Assembly (NCBI GenBank): GCA_014075215.1
Contig: CP046177.1
Coordinates: 434,001-498,000 of the forward strand
Source of the DNA: Flavobacteriaceae bacterium
GTDB taxonomy: Bacteria > Bacteroidota > Bacteroidia > Flavobacteriales > Flavobacteriaceae
Direction of reading: 5' to 3'
Length of the DNA stretch: 64,000 nucleotides
Each line of letters opens with the position of its first letter. Position 1 is the first letter of the stretch. Positions 35,037-45,044 of this stretch are shown here, piece after piece. A model generated the notes under the pieces. It was not told the origin of the DNA, did not search any database, and saw only the letters and a program-made list of their open reading frames with translations. The position numbers and the translations under genes were made by a program.

Positions 35037-36561
35037 TTATTCGAGGATTATTTTCTTTCGTAGATTCCCTGATGATGTTTTTAAATCAATCAGGTATACT
35101 CCTGTTTTGATAGTTTCGGGGATGGTTATATGTTGAGTAGGACTTTGTTCAAAAGAAGTTTGTAAGACCTTTTTTCCTAAGATTGAATACATGTTAAGTT
35201 TAGCAGTACCTTGACTCAGTCCGGTAATTGTTAATCTATTGGTAGCTGACATATATATACTTACCTGATTGGACACTACAGTATTATCTTCTACGTTGAG
35301 AACCTCTCCTGCAGAGGTATGTATATAGAACCTTCCAATACCTGAGAGTGTTTCATTAATGGTAATTTGATGGGATTCTCCATTTATTTTTGTAAAGGTG
35401 TTATTGGTTACATCTTGCAGATATACATCTATATCTTGTGGTAAGTTGTCAGTGGAGGTACTGAAAGTAAGCGTTTGGTTGGCATTGGCCTTGATTGACA
35501 ATGGGATTACCATTGCCTGGTAATTACTGTCAGGTAAACATTGCCTGGTAAAGTCTACTCCGTTGCTATCACTGACCAGGTGTGTGTTTATAAAGAAGTT
35601 TGTACTTCCGCTATCATAGGCTCCTGCATCGTATCCTGGGTTCAGTCCGGTGGTTGCATTTTGAAGATACTTAACGGAGGTTTGTTTATTTAAGGTACCG
35701 TTAAATTGACAACGATACTTGGAGTTGTATTTGCTGTTCTGTAGAAGGTAGCTGTTCCGCTTTGGTGGTTTTGTATTGCTTTTGTAAAAATAAATGTTTC
35801 ACTATCATCTTTTGCTTTTACCATAAAACCCTGTCCGGGAGCAATCTGTAATGCAGGACTTGCATTGTTAACAGGTTGATAGGGGTTACTCCGTTCCAAA
35901 AGTATAAGGCCGTATAAGACGGGTCTAAAACGCTACTGTTCTGGTCAAGGATATTGTTTGCTTTTGCACCGCTGTTAGCCGGTAAAAAAGAAGGAAAAGG
36001 ATTTCCCAGTGCACTCCAATAAAAACTACCACTGGAAGTGGTTAATGATACCGATACATCCGAGTTGGGCATTGCTCCTTCAAAGGTATAGTCTCCTATA
36101 GCTGTTCTGTTGGTAGAATAACCTTTTCCGTTTACAAAGTTACCTGCACCTGGAGCATTAGTATAATACTCCCAACGATTGGAGCTGGTATTTGAATTGT
36201 TATAGGTAGCGACAGCATACATGGCACCGCTTGTGTTGATACTATTACTGGTATCGGTTACAAAGTCATTGATGCTTTGAGAGCTTACCGGAGCAGCTAC
36301 CAAATGCCAGTCTGTATCTTTAATATGTCTTTTGTAGGCAATATTTCCTGTTGCACTACCGGTTACCAGTAAAGAAGCACTGGTAGTAGCACTTGATTTA
36401 ACAGTAATCGTTCCCGAAGCATCGATAGTGGCATTGTTGTCAATATATAGTACATTGCCTGAATTTATCGAGATAATACCTCCCGAACCTACATAAAACG
36501 ATTGAGACCGTCCCAGTTGAACTAATAATATTGCCAGTGTGTATATGATAATTGTTCTCAT
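35037..36561 (-). pseudogene. T9SS type A sorting-domain protein, two frameshifts
   Basis: Three pieces read in different frames but join into one protein: residues from a signal peptide (IYTLAILLVQLGRSQSFYVG) through ALYFWNGV (to ~35890), then NPYQPVNNASPALQIAPGQGF to VNLT (to ~35695), then GTLNKQTSVKYLQNATTGL to a C-terminal T9SS sorting domain (LSIKANANQTLTF ... TGVYLIDLKTSSGNLRKKIILE). The two frame changes lie near 35895 and 35695. They may be true decay or sequence errors; two in one gene favour decay. The intact protein would be ~500 residues, a surface protein of unknown role. Confidence 0.8.
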
Positions 36562-36917
36562 TGATTGTTATTTTGAGAAAACAAACCTACACCCGATATA
36601 CAGTAAGAAAAGCAACTTTTAGACCAACATCACCTCTTTTTTAGGTCAAACACTATTTTTTTAGATGAATGGTATTTTATTGAAAAACAACCTTTTGTAA
36701 AATTTCCCAGAGTTTTAACAGCTTCATTATTTTTGAGGAAGATGAGTTTATGATTCTTTTGGTATAACTTTTATTTCATGAGACCTTTGCCAAAATAGGT
36801 ATATATTTTGTATTTGAATTGATTTCAAGCTGTAATAGATTTTCTAATGCTTAATCCGGGTTTCATTCTGTTAAAAGCTTTTTTTGAGTTACATAGCAGC
36901 ACTAAGGAGGTAAAATT
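36562..36917. other. Intergenic region with partial repeats
   Basis: No gene seen. It holds half of a G-family repeat (GAGACCTTTGCCAAAATAG, from 36780, followed by TTTGAATTGATTTCAAG) and part of the P2 inner motif (AGCTTTTTTTGAGTTACATAGCAGC, ~36876-36900). Confidence 0.5.
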
Positions 36918-38156
36918 TCACTGTTCCAATAAAATTTGCATCATCTGTTTTGCAGATATTTTTCCAATGCGTTGTATTTCGGGAAATGGGGTTTCATCGC
37001 CTATCTCATAGGTAATTCCTACGGCGTTTAAGCTATATAGAAACCACCCTTTGGAAACCGGTTTTGTACTATTACCGGAAGCTTCACGAACTTTATAGCC
37101 GGGGATGTCATTTTCGATACCATTAAACCATGTAGTAATAAAGTTCGGGAGCGATGTATTTTGTCTCTCCTTATTGGTATAAAAAATATCGTACCAGGTA
37201 GAATGAAAATCCAAACCAAGTATAACGTTGGCCTTGGATTTTTTATACTGTTTGGTAATATAGCGAACCACCTGTCTGATTTCCGGTTGGTTGTATTTTG
37301 ACCAATCCCGGTTGGTGTCCACTCCACCGGCATTGTGCCTCCAATGTCCTAGATCCACTCCATCGGGATTTAACAGAGGAAAGGCCAGAACCCGATATTT
37401 TTTCAGAAAGCCTGAAGAGAGCGTATCTGTTAAAATGGTGTTTACAAATTCCCGAAATGCAAAATATCCCGTTACCTCCGTGGGGTGTTGTCTGGTGAGC
37501 AGCACTACAATGGGTTTGTTTTTTTTATGGTCTTTATAAATATCTAAAACAAGTAATTCCCTGCCCAATTTAGAGGTTCCGATTTTTTTTAATTTCACAA
37601 GTGGTTTGTATGCCTTCGTAATTTTTGTACACCATGATCTTACCTGTGAGGAAGCGTGTATTTCCTGAGCTGCTACTCTAATTTTTTCACCCTCAAGATT
37701 TAATTTAATAGTGTATTCCTTTTTGTCTGCAATCAAGATATTGCTGGAATCTAATACAGACCAAACATTATTTTTTTTAATTTTCGGATGATATCTATGG
37801 GTAAACTCACCAGGGTATTTGAATTTTACATAAATAATGGTATTCTTTGCAGACCATATATCAAATGCATAGTAAGCACTGTTGTTTATCGGAGTGTTTT
37901 CAGGTTCAATATGGGCAATAACCGTACTGTCATTTAATTTGGTCATGTTGTTTAGCCTGGCTCCGTCAAATTGATTACTTGCATAAATAGCCAAGTCATG
38001 TATAGAAAAAGTGCTCTTGACTTGGTGTTTTATTTTTTTTGTAGAGGTATTTACATAATCCTCAAAAGCTACTTTTTTTAATGAACTGCAACTACTAATG
38101 GCAATGCATACTACTACGACAGTAGTAATAAATAAAAAGAATTGCTTTTTAATCAT
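36918..38156 (-). CDS. M14-family zinc carboxypeptidase, lipoprotein
   Basis: A 412-residue protein with a lipoprotein signal (LFITTVVVVCIAISSCSS). The M14 zinc site is visible: HPTEVTGYFAFREF (HxxE) and DFHSTW (third His), with substrate Arg/Asn in HWRHNAGGVDTNRDW and the catalytic Glu in GITYEIGDE. The ~150-residue N-terminal domain resembles the beta-sandwich of cytosolic-carboxypeptidase-like M14 proteins. It probably acts in the periplasm or at the outer membrane, removing C-terminal residues from peptides. accD lies 10 nt downstream of its gene start on the same strand, i.e. accD precedes it in transcription. Confidence 0.88.
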   Translation of the reverse strand: MIKKQFFLFITTVVVVCIAISSCSSLKKVAFEDYVNTSTKKIKHQVKSTFSIHDLAIYASNQFDGARLNNMTKLNDSTVIAHIEPENTPINNSAYYAFDIWSAKNTIIYVKFKYPGEFTHRYHPKIKKNNVWSVLDSSNILIADKKEYTIKLNLEGEKIRVAAQEIHASSQVRSWCTKITKAYKPLVKLKKIGTSKLGRELLVLDIYKDHKKNKPIVVLLTRQHPTEVTGYFAFREFVNTILTDTLSSGFLKKYRVLAFPLLNPDGVDLGHWRHNAGGVDTNRDWSKYNQPEIRQVVRYITKQYKKSKANVILGLDFHSTWYDIFYTNKERQNTSLPNFITTWFNGIENDIPGYKVREASGNSTKPVSKGWFLYSLNAVGITYEIGDETPFPEIQRIGKISAKQMMQILLEQ

Positions 38157-38166
38157 ATATGATGAC

Positions 38167-39027
38167 TTACAGAGCTCTTACAGGTTGATTCCGAATGAGG
38201 TCAATATATAAATTTACCTGTTTTTTTAGATGTTTTCTTTCATATATTCCATCTAAAAAACCGTGTTCCAACACAAATTCAGAGCGTTGGAAGCTTTCGG
38301 GGAGATCTTTCCCGGTAGTGTCTTTTACAACCCTCGGGCCTGCAAATCCGATGAGAGCATTTGGCTCTGCAATATTAATATCTCCTAACATGGCAAAAGA
38401 AGCTGTTGCTCCCCCGGTAGTCGGGTCTGTACATATAGAAATATACGGAATTTTTGCTTCGGCCAGGTGTGCCAACTTAGCAGATGTTTTTACCAGTTGC
38501 ATTAGTGATAACGAAGCCTCCATCATTCGAGCTCCTCCGGACTTTGAGATCATTAAAAAAGGAATGTCATTTTTAATGGAATAGTCAATAGCTCTTGCAA
38601 TTTTTTCTCCAACCACACTCCCTATAGATCCACCGATAAAAGCAAAATCCATAGCGGCAATTACCAGATATTTACCGTTAGATTTGCCGACAGCGGTTCT
38701 TACAGCATCGTTTAGTTGGGTTTTTTCCTGTGCAGCGACTACTCTGTCAGAGTATTTTTTAGTGTCTTCAAATTTTAGAGGATCTTTGGAAATAAGTTGT
38801 GGGTTCAGTTCTTCAAATTCATTATTGTCAAAAAATAATTCGAAATATTCTTTGCTCCCTATCCTGACGTGATATCCGTCTTCGGGACTCACATATAAAT
38901 TGGATTTTAGCTCTTCCGTATCAATAATTTTTCCGCTGGGAGTCTTATACCATAACCCTTTGGGAGTATCTTTTTTATCTTCGGTAGGAGTGTGGATTCC
39001 TTTATCGCTTCTTTTAAACCAAGGCAT
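38167..39027 (-). CDS. accD: Acetyl-CoA carboxylase carboxyltransferase subunit beta
   Basis: A 286-residue AccD with the acyl-CoA binding core (VVAAQEKTQLNDAVRTAVGK, FIGGSIGSVVGEKIARAI, MISKSGGARMMEASLSLMQ, TDPTTGGATASFAMLGD, GFAGPRVVKDTTGKDLPE). It transfers CO2 from carboxybiotin to acetyl-CoA at the start of fatty-acid synthesis. The N-terminal zinc ribbon of E. coli AccD (CPxC ... CPxC) is not seen here: the same place reads GLWYKTPSGKI and NLYVSPEDGY without Cys. Start MPWFKRSDKGIHTP is typical. fbaA lies upstream on the same strand. Confidence 0.95.
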   Translation of the reverse strand: MPWFKRSDKGIHTPTEDKKDTPKGLWYKTPSGKIIDTEELKSNLYVSPEDGYHVRIGSKEYFELFFDNNEFEELNPQLISKDPLKFEDTKKYSDRVVAAQEKTQLNDAVRTAVGKSNGKYLVIAAMDFAFIGGSIGSVVGEKIARAIDYSIKNDIPFLMISKSGGARMMEASLSLMQLVKTSAKLAHLAEAKIPYISICTDPTTGGATASFAMLGDINIAEPNALIGFAGPRVVKDTTGKDLPESFQRSEFVLEHGFLDGIYERKHLKKQVNLYIDLIRNQPVRAL

Positions 39028-39066
39028 ATTGCATCTTATTTAAATGAGTTGTAAATATATTATAAA

Positions 39067-40134
39067 CTATAATGTATTTACATTATTTAGATCTTCAAAT
39101 GCTTTTTTTAAGCGTTTTTTAAATGTGATTTCACCTTCTCGCAGCCATTTTCTTGGGTCGTAATGTTTTTTATTGGGCTGGTCCGGTCCTTCCGGATTGC
39201 CTATTTGTGTTTTCAAATATTCGATATTTCCGGTCATATAATCTCTGATTCCCTCAGTAAAGGCAAATTGTAAATCAGTATCGATGTTCATTTTAATGAC
39301 TCCATACCCTATAGACTCTCTAATTTCTTCCAGAGTAGAACCCGATCCTCCATGAAATACAAAATCTATGGTATTATGAGGAACCTGATATTTTTCGGAA
39401 ATATATTCTTGAGAGTTTTTTAAGATTTTGGGAGTTAGTTTTACATTTCCCGGCTTGTATACACCATGTACATTTCCAAAAGCTGCGGCAATTGTAAACT
39501 GATCGCTTACTTTTATTAACTCTTCATATGCATATGCCACTTCTTCGGGTTGTGTATACAATTTTGATACGTCAACATCAGAATTGTCAACACCATCTTC
39601 TTCACCGCCTGTAATTCCTAATTCTATTTCTAAGGTCATACCCATTTTATTCATTCTTGCCAAATAAGTTTTACAAATTTCTATATTCTCCTCAATAGGT
39701 TCTTCTGACAAATCTATCATATGAGAGCTATATAGTGATTTCCCGGTTTCCTTATAAAATTGTTCACCTGCATCTAATAAACCGTCTATCCAAGGCAATA
39801 GTTTTTTTGCACAATGATCCGTATGCAAAATTACGGGAACTCCATATGCTTCTGCTAATAAATGTACATGTTTGGCACCGGTTACAGCACCTGCAATTGC
39901 TGCTTTTTGATGTTCATTGGTCAAACCTTTACCTGCATTAAACCGGGCACCTCCATTAGAAAGCTGGATGATAACCGGAGCATTTAACTCTTTGGCCGTT
40001 TCCAAAACAGCGTTGATGGTATTCGAGCCTACTACGTTTATCGCAGGCAAAGCAAAACTTTTCTCTTTGGCTAATTTAAAAATAGTTTGTACTTCTTTAC
40101 CGGTTGCAACTCCCGCCTTTACAAGATGATTCAT
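39067..40134 (-). CDS. fbaA: Fructose-bisphosphate aldolase, class II
   Basis: A 355-residue class II aldolase from the ATG at 40134 (MNHLVKAGVATGKEVQ); an in-frame ATG 11 codons upstream is unlikely. Zinc and substrate motifs: VPVILHTDHCAKKLLPWIDG, TLEIELGITGGEEDG, FGNVHGVY and FVFHGGSGSTLEEI. It splits fructose 1,6-bisphosphate in glycolysis and works in reverse in gluconeogenesis. Length and order match the E. coli FbaA type. Followed by accD. Confidence 0.95.
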   Translation of the reverse strand: MNHLVKAGVATGKEVQTIFKLAKEKSFALPAINVVGSNTINAVLETAKELNAPVIIQLSNGGARFNAGKGLTNEHQKAAIAGAVTGAKHVHLLAEAYGVPVILHTDHCAKKLLPWIDGLLDAGEQFYKETGKSLYSSHMIDLSEEPIEENIEICKTYLARMNKMGMTLEIELGITGGEEDGVDNSDVDVSKLYTQPEEVAYAYEELIKVSDQFTIAAAFGNVHGVYKPGNVKLTPKILKNSQEYISEKYQVPHNTIDFVFHGGSGSTLEEIRESIGYGVIKMNIDTDLQFAFTEGIRDYMTGNIEYLKTQIGNPEGPDQPNKKHYDPRKWLREGEITFKKRLKKAFEDLNNVNTL

Positions 40135-40207
40135 TTTCTTAGTTTTGATATTAAATAAAGGGCTCAAAAGTAATCAATTTTATATAAAAAACACGAATCT
40201 TTACATT

Positions 40208-40254
40208 GAGCTTGTTCAAACTTTTTACGTACATCAAAAAGTTTAAGCGAGTTT
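40208..40254. repeat. Palindromic repeat P3
   Basis: Short member of the GAACTCGTTTAAACTTTTT family: arms GAGCTTGTTCAAACTTTTT and AAAAAGTTTAAGCGAGTTT with a ten-base spacer, between fbaA and the BamA/TamA-like gene. Confidence 0.65.
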
Positions 40255-40266
40255 ATCAGGGATCAT

Positions 40267-42771
40267 TTAAAAAGGATAATTGATCCCTATATTATATACT
40301 GCATTTGAAAAATTATAGTTTCTAAACCACTTGTTACTAGCCAGATAAGGTTCATGCATCTTAAAACCTAAATCCAGTCTTAAAGCCAAAAAATTAAAAT
40401 CATAACGAATACCAAAACCCGACCCTACTGCAATGTCGTTCAATGATTGCAAACCATTGAATGTTGCTTCATTATTTTCAAAAACAGCATTCGTAATATC
40501 CCAGATATTGCCTGCATCTACAAATAATGCTCCTTTTAAACTACCTAATAAATCAAATCGGTATTCGGCACTCGTCAACAATTTTAAACTACCGGTATTA
40601 TATTCTAATCCGGGAGAACTTCTTCCAGGCCCTAAATCATATGTTTGCCATGCTCTTATATCGTTAGACCCCCCGGCAAAATAGCTTTTTGTAAAAGGAA
40701 GTTCCGAATTGTTGTATGGGAAAATAGCTCCTAAAAAAACTCTAATACCAAAAACAGTATTTGCATGGGTATCCCAAAATTTCTTGTATTCAATATCTGT
40801 TTTAAAATATTGAGCCAAAGGAATTTCAAAAACTGTTTTATTATTATTAGCATTTGTTTTACTAAATAAACTCATGATATTTCCGGAATTTGCTACACGA
40901 ATTTTAAAAAATGAGAAATTATTGTCTTTAAAATTTGTTTGATTGTTATAGGTAAATGAATAAGCTATGGTCGGAATTACAAAATCAGATGTAATAATAT
41001 TATATCTATCCAATATATTTGCATTTACCTGATGCAGTAACGCGTTTGAGTTTTGAAAATTTGTATCGGCAAGAACAGTATTCATAAAGCTCACAGGCTC
41101 ATCAGGTCCTTGTAATTGGTACGTAGGATCATTATAGTATACTCTGGCAATAGTGTTTAATTTAATGTATTCGGAATTGTAGATATCAAAATAGTTTCCA
41201 ATATTTAAATTCCTAATATATTGGGTGTTAAAAATTTCTAATTGTATTGTTTTTTTAGGAGTATACTGCCATTTGTAGTCAATAAAACCGGTAAAGGTTT
41301 GTCTGTCTAAACCAATATTTTTTTGCAGGCTGGTTCCTAATGAAAACAGTGTTTTGGGATTCATCCTTTTCGGAACTAATTTATTGAGTCCAAAAGGAGC
41401 GACAAAACGGGGCACTTCTAATGATATATCCGACCCTATCTCCCATGAATTGAAAAAATTACTGCTTTTATTGGCATCCTGAGAGGCATTAAAAAAAGAG
41501 CCCAAAAAAGAAAGTTTAAAAATTTCCGCACCCTTAAAAGTATTTCTGTTAATGAAGGAAAATTTACCTGAAATACCCAGATCTCTAATATTTGAATGGG
41601 TCAACTCTGTCTCTAATCCAAAACTGTATTTCTTTATAGGCGTTAAGTATATATTTACATCTAATTGGTCATCGGAATTTGCTACGGTATCAAATCTAAT
41701 ATTAACAGACTTAAAATTTTTTAACGATCTTAAATGCCTTCGTGTTAAATTTCTCAAGGTATCTTTATAAATATCATCTGGTTTTACAAATAAAGATTGG
41801 CTCAGATATTTAGGATTGTATGTTATTTTGTCATGTGCAATAAAACGGTACTCTTTATAACGAACCACATCTCTGTAAGGTTCGTTTTTTTTAGCAAAAG
41901 TATAATCTGTAAAAACATTAATATTTCTTAATTTTTGAACTTTAAATTCTTTTGAAATCTGCTTTCCGTCTTTTCTAACCACTCTGTTTCCTAAAATCAC
42001 CAAATCTACATTGGTTTTATAATTTGCATTTGTAGAATCTAAGTTGTAAAAACCCAGATAATTTTCAGAAAAATGAAAAACTCCATTATTTCTAAACAAT
42101 TTAATAATCCTGTCTGCTTCTTTGATAAAGTTTTCGTTATTGTACTGATCGCCGGATTTTAAAAATGTTTTTTCTTTTTCTTTAGCATAAATGGCATTTA
42201 GAACAGGCGATGCTATTTTATAGTTAATCGTATCTAAAAATGTTGCATTTCCCGTATTAATAAAATAATTAATGTTTGCTTTTTTATTTTTAAGAGTGTC
42301 TATTTTAGCAGATACGGATGCTTTAAAAAACCCTTGGGTTTTGTAATAGGCTTTTAAATTTTTAACAGTTTTATTTAGTTTTATTTTATCTATAATGGAA
42401 GGCGTTTGTCCATTTTTTAAAAACCAATTGTTTATCCTGATCATTGAATTGGCATAAGCAATACTTTGTTTCTCTGAGAAAACATTTTTTATGAAACGAT
42501 ATGTTTTCGGTCTTTTCCGTCCCCATTCGGATGCAGTTTGAGGATTGTTTTTGTTTCCTATATTATAAAAATATAAAGGCAAAGGCAAACCTAAGGTTTT
42601 GCTATTCGGCTTTTGGAGAATTAACGTATTTAGTACTTTATCATTTTTCTTTTTACCATTGACATATGTAGTATTTTTAGTTAACAGGTATTTTTTTTCG
42701 GGAACACGCTTAACAGAACTACACGATGTTAGGTACATTAATATCAAAAAAAAGAGAAAGAGTTTTTTCAT
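40267..42771 (-). CDS. BamA/TamA-family outer-membrane protein
   Basis: A ~834-residue protein with a lipoprotein-type signal (LFLFFLILMYLTSCSS); the start at ATG 42771 (MKKLFLFF) is preferred over one three codons upstream. It has N-terminal POTRA-like domains (RNINVFTDYTFAKKNEPYRD..., up to ~430) and a C-terminal barrel of the surface-antigen family (FAGGSNDIRAWQTYDLGPG, GSGFGIRYDFNFLALRLDLG). Such proteins insert or move proteins at the outer membrane; the lipid anchor is common in Bacteroidota homologs. It is divergent from the rRNA methyltransferase gene. Confidence 0.87.
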   Translation of the reverse strand: MKKLFLFFLILMYLTSCSSVKRVPEKKYLLTKNTTYVNGKKKNDKVLNTLILQKPNSKTLGLPLPLYFYNIGNKNNPQTASEWGRKRPKTYRFIKNVFSEKQSIAYANSMIRINNWFLKNGQTPSIIDKIKLNKTVKNLKAYYKTQGFFKASVSAKIDTLKNKKANINYFINTGNATFLDTINYKIASPVLNAIYAKEKEKTFLKSGDQYNNENFIKEADRIIKLFRNNGVFHFSENYLGFYNLDSTNANYKTNVDLVILGNRVVRKDGKQISKEFKVQKLRNINVFTDYTFAKKNEPYRDVVRYKEYRFIAHDKITYNPKYLSQSLFVKPDDIYKDTLRNLTRRHLRSLKNFKSVNIRFDTVANSDDQLDVNIYLTPIKKYSFGLETELTHSNIRDLGISGKFSFINRNTFKGAEIFKLSFLGSFFNASQDANKSSNFFNSWEIGSDISLEVPRFVAPFGLNKLVPKRMNPKTLFSLGTSLQKNIGLDRQTFTGFIDYKWQYTPKKTIQLEIFNTQYIRNLNIGNYFDIYNSEYIKLNTIARVYYNDPTYQLQGPDEPVSFMNTVLADTNFQNSNALLHQVNANILDRYNIITSDFVIPTIAYSFTYNNQTNFKDNNFSFFKIRVANSGNIMSLFSKTNANNNKTVFEIPLAQYFKTDIEYKKFWDTHANTVFGIRVFLGAIFPYNNSELPFTKSYFAGGSNDIRAWQTYDLGPGRSSPGLEYNTGSLKLLTSAEYRFDLLGSLKGALFVDAGNIWDITNAVFENNEATFNGLQSLNDIAVGSGFGIRYDFNFLALRLDLGFKMHEPYLASNKWFRNYNFSNAVYNIGINYPF

Positions 42772-42830
42772 GAAAAGCATTCACTATACAAGTTCAAAAA
42801 TACTATTTTTGAGCAGTTTATCCGGGTAAA

Positions 42831-43574
42831 ATGAGTGTATCCAAAAAACATCGTAAACTTATAACAAGTTTACAGCAAAAAAAGTATCGTATCAAGTATA
42901 AATTATTTGTTGCGGAAGGGATAAAAGTAGTATCGGAATTTCTGAATTCATCATTTGAGCTGGATACTTTATTTACTACTGGAAAAGAGCACTTTCAAGT
43001 GGAGGAGAAAAAGATGGTTTTCGTCGGCGAAAACGAATTAAAACAAATTAGCCGGTCACAATCGCCAAATGCAGTGTTAGGTTTATTTAAAATCCCGGAT
43101 ACTGTTAACTCAAAGAACACGGGATTAACACTGGTTTTAGATGGGGTCAATGACCCGGGCAATTTAGGAACTATCATCAGGTTGTGTGATTGGTTTGGAA
43201 TTGCTGATCTGGTTTGTTCTACAAATACGGTTGACTGTTATAATTTTAAAGTTGTACAAGCGAGTATGGGTTCTTTAAAAAGGGTTCAGCTACATTATAC
43301 CGATATTGCTGATTATCTGGCAGTATCCGAAAGGCCTGTTTTTATAGCCGATATTAAGGGAGAAAATATATACGAATCGGCATTCCCTGAAGAGGCAATC
43401 TTGATTATGGGAAGTGAAGCTAACGGAGTTTCTGAGAAGATCAAAGAGCGTGTAAAAAATAGTATTGCTATTCCCGGATTTGGTGGAAGTATACGGCAAA
43501 CAGAAAGTTTAAATGTTGCTACTGCTGCTGCAATTTTAGTAAGCGAATTTAGAAGGCAAATTACTCAAAAGTAA
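42831..43574 (+). CDS. SpoU/TrmH-family RNA 2'-O-methyltransferase
   Basis: A 247-residue SPOUT methyltransferase. It has an N-terminal L7Ae-like substrate-binding domain (KHRKLITSLQQKKYRIKYKL ... FVAEGIKVV) and the knotted SAM domain with VLDGVNDPGNLGTIIRL, IMGSEANGVSEKI and SIRQTESLNVATAAAILV. It probably methylates a ribose in 23S rRNA or tRNA. Its 3' end overlaps the convergent porT gene by 14 nt. Confidence 0.92.
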   Translation: MSVSKKHRKLITSLQQKKYRIKYKLFVAEGIKVVSEFLNSSFELDTLFTTGKEHFQVEEKKMVFVGENELKQISRSQSPNAVLGLFKIPDTVNSKNTGLTLVLDGVNDPGNLGTIIRLCDWFGIADLVCSTNTVDCYNFKVVQASMGSLKRVQLHYTDIADYLAVSERPVFIADIKGENIYESAFPEEAILIMGSEANGVSEKIKERVKNSIAIPGFGGSIRQTESLNVATAAAILVSEFRRQITQK

Positions 43575-44265
43575 AGTTTATAAAAAAGCCTCGTGTCCCT
43601 AAGAAGTCAACAGGTGAAGTCCATGGGCTTGGCCCGTTGGAAGGGTTATCGTTAACGATTTCATTATTTAAGGCAAATACTCCTCGAATAGAAGGAGAGA
43701 ATTTAAAAAAATATAAATAAAAATCCATACCAATTCCAAGCTCGTACATAAAATTACTTGATTTCAACCGAAACTCTCCACTAAAATTATCATCCGGATT
43801 TTTTTCATTGCTGGAAAAATTATAATCGTATGAAATACCTGCCAGCAGATAAGGTCGTATATTGTTATACCTATTTGTGCTAAACTTAAAAACCAATGGC
43901 AAGTGCAGGTATGTAGACCCTACTTCCCTTATATTATCTCTGGCTTCTGTTAGATGGTTGAATGTAATTGTTTTTGAATTGCTGATCAGACCAGGTTCAA
44001 AACGAAGATTGATGTTTTTATGTAACCGTAAATCCGCGATTAAACCTACATTAAAACCTGTGGTAGGGCTTACCCGGATATCTGCATTTAAAAAAGAGCT
44101 GGGTTGTAAATCTATCTTATAATCGTTTTGATTTATCCCCAAATAAAATCCGAAATGATATAATTTTTTGTCAAAATCCGGGAGATATTGTACTTTCTCC
44201 GTTTGAGAAAACCCCTGGAAAGAAAACAAAAGACAAAAACTAAAAACTAAAAATCGTTTACTCAT
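43561..44265 (-). CDS. porT: Type IX secretion protein PorT
   Basis: A 234-residue outer-membrane protein with a signal peptide (LVFSFCLLFSFQGFSQ) and an eight-strand-type barrel (FGFYLGINQNDYKIDL, FNVGLIADLRL, YLHLPLVFKF, YLLAGISYDYNF, MYELGIGMDFYLYFFKFSPSIRGVF). The ubiE-porT order with a 4-nt overlap (ATGA) is the flavobacterial arrangement. PorT is essential for T9SS in Porphyromonas and Flavobacterium. Its presence with sprA shows a working T9SS that would export the Asp-box and sorting-domain proteins in this window. Confidence 0.88.
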   Translation of the reverse strand: MSKRFLVFSFCLLFSFQGFSQTEKVQYLPDFDKKLYHFGFYLGINQNDYKIDLQPSSFLNADIRVSPTTGFNVGLIADLRLHKNINLRFEPGLISNSKTITFNHLTEARDNIREVGSTYLHLPLVFKFSTNRYNNIRPYLLAGISYDYNFSSNEKNPDDNFSGEFRLKSSNFMYELGIGMDFYLYFFKFSPSIRGVFALNNEIVNDNPSNGPSPWTSPVDFLGTRGFFINFTFE

Positions 44266-44996
44266 TGTTTTTTTGTTGCAGAATAAATAGTAGCTACCCC
44301 GAATGTAACCGGAGTATATCTCGTATTCATAAACCCGTTTTTTTGCAAAATATTGTCAAAAGCAGCACCAAAAGGGAAAGAATTTGCAGATGCACTCAAA
44401 TAAGAATATGCGGCTTTATCTCCGGAAAATAGTTTGCCGATAACGGGTAAAATAAATGACGTGTAAAATGTATATCCTTGCTTGTAAGGAAATTTGACAG
44501 GGTTGGAAGTTTCTAAAATTACAAGGATTCCATTGGGTTTAAGTACGCGTTTAATTTCGGAAAGCCCCTTGTTAAGGTTTGCAAAATTTCGAACACCAAA
44601 GGCTACGGTAACAGCGTCAAAAGAGTTATCCTTAAAAGGCATATTTTCAGAATCTCCGATAACCATATCAATGATGTCGGAAAGATTTGCTTTTGCTACT
44701 TTCTGTTTCCCAACCTCCAGCATCCCTTCTGAAATATCCAGACCAATGATCTCATCGGGATTCAATTTGGACATCATCAATGCCAAATCTCCCGTTCCTG
44801 TTGAAATGTCTAAAATAGTTTTAGGATTATTTTTAGCAACGATACTTACTACTTTTTTACGCCACCGTACATCTATTCCAAATGAAATCACCCGATTTAA
44901 ACTGTCGTAATTTCCGGAAATGGTATTAAACATTTTTGTAACCTGCTCCTTTTTTCCTAAATCCGAATCTTTATATGGCTTGATTATTTTTGGCAT
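44262..44996 (-). CDS. ubiE: Demethylmenaquinone methyltransferase
   Basis: A 244-residue class I SAM methyltransferase of the UbiE/MenG family: VTKMFNTISGNYDSLNRVIS at the N-terminus, SAM motif LDISTGTGDLALMMSK, ENMPFKDNSFDAVTVAFGVRNF, and FKPG-like VLKPNGILVILE. In menaquinone-using flavobacteria it does the last methylation of menaquinone. It overlaps porT by 4 nt, so the two are coupled. Confidence 0.94.
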   Translation of the reverse strand: MPKIIKPYKDSDLGKKEQVTKMFNTISGNYDSLNRVISFGIDVRWRKKVVSIVAKNNPKTILDISTGTGDLALMMSKLNPDEIIGLDISEGMLEVGKQKVAKANLSDIIDMVIGDSENMPFKDNSFDAVTVAFGVRNFANLNKGLSEIKRVLKPNGILVILETSNPVKFPYKQGYTFYTSFILPVIGKLFSGDKAAYSYLSASANSFPFGAAFDNILQKNGFMNTRYTPVTFGVATIYSATKKQ

Positions 44997-45044
44997 TTGT
45001 TTACAGATTTTTTAGAAAATGAGTAAAGAAAAGTAGGTTTTATC

